Under the pieces are notes generated by a model, which worked only from the letters and a program-made list of their open reading frames with translations, was not told where the DNA came from and ran no database searches. From the NCBI RefSeq assembly GCF_017302985.1, contig NZ_JAFIMU010000007.1, positions 124,001 through 188,000 of the forward strand: DNA of 64,000 nt, read 5' to 3'. Below are positions 61,309-64,000 of this stretch, piece by piece. Every line of letters begins with the position of its first letter. Positions within the stretch are counted from its first letter, which is position 1. Origin of the DNA: Corallococcus macrosporus (lineage in GTDB: Bacteria; Myxococcota; Myxococcia; Myxococcales; Myxococcaceae). The translations under genes were made by a program, and so were the position numbers.

Positions 61309-63767
61309 GCCCTGCTCCTTCGCGTCATGCCGCGCGCCAGCAGCTTGCGCAGCTCCAGCACGCTCACCGGGATGAGCCCCAGGCCCAGCGCGAGCGCGAG
61401 GTGCGCGGCGTCCAGCGGGACGAGCGAGAAGAACGCGGCGAGCAGGGGCACCTCCGGCAGCGCGACCTGGAGCGCCAGCGTGCCGGCGACCACCCCGAGC
61501 AGCGGCCCGTTGCTGAACGACCCGACCTCCCAGTGGACCATTCCGGCGCTGCGCGCGGCGAAGGCCCGCAGCACCTGACAGAACACCAGCACGGTGAACG
61601 TCAGGGTGCGCGCCTCCTCCTGCGACATGCGTTCGAGCGCCCAGAGGAAGGTGCCCAGCGTGACACACGCATCCAGCAGGCCCGTGGCCAGCACCGACGC
61701 CCACTCCCGCCGGCCCAGCATGGGCTCCTCCGGCCTTCGGGGCGGACGCCGCATGACGTCCGGGGGCGCGGGGTCCATGACCAGCGCCAGGGCGGGCAGC
61801 CCGTCCGTGACGAGGTTCACCCAGAGCAGGTGCAGGGGCAGCAGCGGCAGGGGCAGTCCCAAGAGCGACGCGCAGAGCATCAGCACCAGCTCACCGCCGT
61901 TGCCGGCCAGCAGGTAGACGAGCGTCTTGCGGATGTTCTCGTAGATGCCGCGCCCCTCGCGCACGGCCGCGACGATGCTCGCGAAGTTGTCGTTCGTGAG
62001 GATGAGGTCGGACGCCTCGCGGGTGACCTCCGCGCCGGTGCGGCCCATGGCGATGCCGATGTGCGCCTCGCGCAGGGCCGGGGCGTCGTTCACGCCGTCG
62101 CCCGTCATGGCGACCACCTCTCCGCGCGCCTTCCACCCCCGGACGATTTGAAGCTTCTGTTCCGCCGTGGCCCGCGCGTGCACGATGCCCTCCGGGGATT
62201 CGCCCTCGCGCAGGAGGCCCAGCTCCTTCGCGATGGCCAGGGCCGTGGCGGGGTGGTCGCCGGTGATCATCACCGTGCGCACCCCGGCCTCGCGCGCCGC
62301 GCGCACGGCCTCCACGGCTTCGGGCCGGGGCGGATCCGCCAGGCCCACCAGCCCCACCAGCGTGAGGTCCCGCTCCTCGGGGCCCTTCCCCTCCGCCACC
62401 GCCAGCACGCGCAGGGCGCGCCCCGCCAGCGAGGCCAGGGCCTCCGTCACGCCCGGAGGCACCTGCTTGCACAGCGGCAGCAGCGCCTCCAGCGCGCCCT
62501 TCACGTAGAGCACGCCGTCCGAGCGCAGGATGCTCATGCGCCGCCGGTCCGAATCAAAGGGCTGCTCCGACACGCGGGGGCGCTCGCGCTCCACGTCCGC
62601 GCGCTCCACGCCCGTCGCCCGCGCGGCCACGAGCAGCGCCAGCTCCGTGGGGTCGCCCGCGCCGGGCCCCTCCTGGCCCCGCGCCGGCAGCTCCGCGTCA
62701 CAGCACGCCGCGGCCACCTCCAGCACGCGGTGCGCGGACGCCGGGGGCCACACCTCGCGCACCTCCATGATGCCCAGGGTGAGCGTGCCCGTCTTGTCCG
62801 TGCAGATGACCGTGGCGGAGCCCAGCGTCTCCACCGCTTGCATCCGCCGCACCAGCACGTGGCCCTTCACCATGCGCTGCACACCCACCGCGAGCGCGAG
62901 CGTCACCACCGTGGGCAGCCCCTCCGGCACCGCCGCGACCGCGAGCGCCACCGCCGCGAGCAGCAGCGCCACGCCCGACTCGCCTCGCATCAGCCCCAGC
63001 CCCGCGACCAGGGCCCCCACCGCCACGCACAGCACCAGCAGCATGCGGGTGACGCCCTCCAGCCGCTGCTGCAGCGGGGTCTGCGACACCTGCGCCGTGC
63101 GCACCAGGTGCGCGATGCGGCCCAGCTCCGTCTCCATGCCGGTGGCCGTCACCTCCGCGACCGCCGTGCCCGCCGCCACGGACGTTCCCATGAAGACGCG
63201 GTCCCTGCGCTCCGCCAGCGGGGTGGAGTCCGGCAGCGCGCCCACCTGCTTGTCCACCGGCGTGCTCTCCCCGGTGAGCGCCGCCTCCAGGGTGAGCAGC
63301 GCGTGCGCGGTGAGCAGCCGCGCGTCCGCGGCCACCACGTCCCCGGCCTCCAGCACCAGCGCGTCCCCCGGCACCACCTGGGACGCCGGAATCACGGCGC
63401 TCACGCCGTCGCGCAGCACCCGTGCGCCAGGCGCGGTGAGCGCGCGCAGGGCCAGCACGGCGCGGTCCGCGCGGTACTCCTGGAGGAAACCCACCAGCGC
63501 GTTGAGCACCACGATGGTGGCGATGGCCACCGCGTCCGCGCCCTCCCCCAGCAGCGCCGCCACGCCGCACGCCCCCAGCAGCAGCCACACCATGCCGGAG
63601 CGGAACTGACGGGCCAGGAAGCGCCACGCGGAAGCGGGCTGCTCGCGCGTCAGCGTGTTGGGGCCATGCTGGCGGAGCCGCGCCTCCGCCTCCTGCTGGC
63701 CCAGCCCCATGCGCTGCTCCGGAGCCGCCGCCACCGCCACCGCCACCTCGCCATGTGCCGCGCTCAC
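61305..63767 (-). CDS. Ca2+-type P-type ATPase (cation pump, P2A-like)
   Basis: About 820 residues. The phosphorylation site is D324 in CTDKTGTLT, the phosphatase loop TGES (165-168) and hinge TGDGVNDAP (555-563). Membrane ligands match those of Ca2+ pumps: E282 in PEGLP (M4), N623 and E626 (AGNGGELV, M5), and N651, T654 and D655 (NLVTDG, M6). It should export Ca2+ from the cytoplasm using ATP. GTG 63767 was chosen because AAGGAAGGTGG stands 5-7 bases upstream; ATG 63803 in frame adds 12 residues. The metallo-beta-lactamase gene is coupled downstream. The 230 bases before it, to the window end, hold no gene I can support. Confidence 0.9.
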   Translation of the reverse strand: MSAAHGEVAVAVAAAPEQRMGLGQQEAEARLRQHGPNTLTREQPASAWRFLARQFRSGMVWLLLGACGVAALLGEGADAVAIATIVVLNALVGFLQEYRADRAVLALRALTAPGARVLRDGVSAVIPASQVVPGDALVLEAGDVVAADARLLTAHALLTLEAALTGESTPVDKQVGALPDSTPLAERRDRVFMGTSVAAGTAVAEVTATGMETELGRIAHLVRTAQVSQTPLQQRLEGVTRMLLVLCVAVGALVAGLGLMRGESGVALLLAAVALAVAAVPEGLPTVVTLALAVGVQRMVKGHVLVRRMQAVETLGSATVICTDKTGTLTLGIMEVREVWPPASAHRVLEVAAACCDAELPARGQEGPGAGDPTELALLVAARATGVERADVERERPRVSEQPFDSDRRRMSILRSDGVLYVKGALEALLPLCKQVPPGVTEALASLAGRALRVLAVAEGKGPEERDLTLVGLVGLADPPRPEAVEAVRAAREAGVRTVMITGDHPATALAIAKELGLLREGESPEGIVHARATAEQKLQIVRGWKARGEVVAMTGDGVNDAPALREAHIGIAMGRTGAEVTREASDLILTNDNFASIVAAVREGRGIYENIRKTLVYLLAGNGGELVLMLCASLLGLPLPLLPLHLLWVNLVTDGLPALALVMDPAPPDVMRRPPRRPEEPMLGRREWASVLATGLLDACVTLGTFLWALERMSQEEARTLTFTVLVFCQVLRAFAARSAGMVHWEVGSFSNGPLLGVVAGTLALQVALPEVPLLAAFFSLVPLDAAHLALALGLGLIPVSVLELRKLLARGMTRRSRA

Positions 63768-64000
63768 CGCGCCACCTTCCTTGGGGAGCGCCCGCCAGGG
63801 CATCGCGCGCGGAGGCCGCGCTCGGGGTCCAGCCAGCCAGGTAGGCTCATCTCGGGTCGCTCCGGCGCCAGGGGTTGTCCGGCCGGATTGCGAAGCCCGT
63901 GCCGCGAGGAGATGGCAGGCCCGGAGCAGCGGAGCGCGCAGCTTTTGCGCCCGCGCCCCCAGCCACCGCAAGCGTTGCGCGGGCGGGGGCCGGGCGCGCC

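Overview
The window is very GC-rich bacterial DNA, roughly 70% GC by eye, with strong third-position GC bias, dense gene packing and many 1- to 4-base stop/start overlaps. The content points to a myxobacterium (Myxococcota), probably a Cystobacterineae relative of Corallococcus, Archangium or Stigmatella. The clues are many two-component proteins, a eukaryote-like Ser/Thr kinase, RCC1-repeat and cysteine-rich lipoproteins, several LysR/AraC regulators with divergent targets, and bacterial sterol genes. This placement is inference; no rRNA, tRNA, phage, insertion sequence or CRISPR array was seen.

Layout. 1-5.8 kb: the end of a LysR regulator, a LACTB-like serine hydrolase, a LytS/LytTR-type two-component pair, and a GlxA-type regulator divergent from a dienelactone hydrolase. 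5.9-16 kb: cell-envelope proteins, namely a beta-barrel-like protein, a WD-type propeller next to a frameshifted gene, a 14-repeat RCC1 lipoprotein, a cysteine-rich lipoprotein and a CE2/SGNH esterase. 16-20 kb: a DUF481 protein, an AbgT transporter and an M17 aminopeptidase read as one peptide or aminobenzoyl-glutamate uptake and hydrolysis unit. 20-30.5 kb: DUF2254, aspartase, a 5'-nucleotidase-like lipoprotein, a GH15 glycosidase, RtcB RNA ligase and DUF1993.

30.5-38.4 kb is the most interesting part. Squalene synthase and an oxidosqualene cyclase, joined by a TGATG overlap, diverge from a squalene-epoxidase-like monooxygenase. That gene converges on a ceramide-glucosyltransferase-like enzyme and an MMPL/RND exporter, joined by an ATGA overlap. 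Together they read as a route from farnesyl diphosphate to a cycloartenol-type sterol, plus candidate glycosylation and transport steps. The cyclase carries the Tyr/His/Ile residues typical of cycloartenol synthases.

38.5-41.3 kb: an ECF41-type sigma factor, a four-unit array of palindromic repeats of about 70 bp, and a phytoene-desaturase-like FAD enzyme. 41.4-52.6 kb: an Lrp regulator divergent from an M3 oligopeptidase, a VOC protein, an AraC regulator divergent from an SDR with a perfect 15-bp inverted repeat between them, an atypical kinase, an esterase lipoprotein, a LysR/LysE divergent pair, an extended SDR, a signal-less lytic transglycosylase and a small lipoprotein.

52.6-63.8 kb looks like an oxygen- or redox-responsive block. 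A coupled four-gene signalling operon (NtrC-type regulator, globin-coupled sensor kinase, double-receiver protein, receiver-kinase hybrid) lies beside DksA/TraR-like zinc-finger genes, a multipass transporter, a D-lactate dehydrogenase, a beta-CASP metallo-beta-lactamase and a Ca2+-type P-ATPase. The link between the sensor and these neighbours is inferred from position only.
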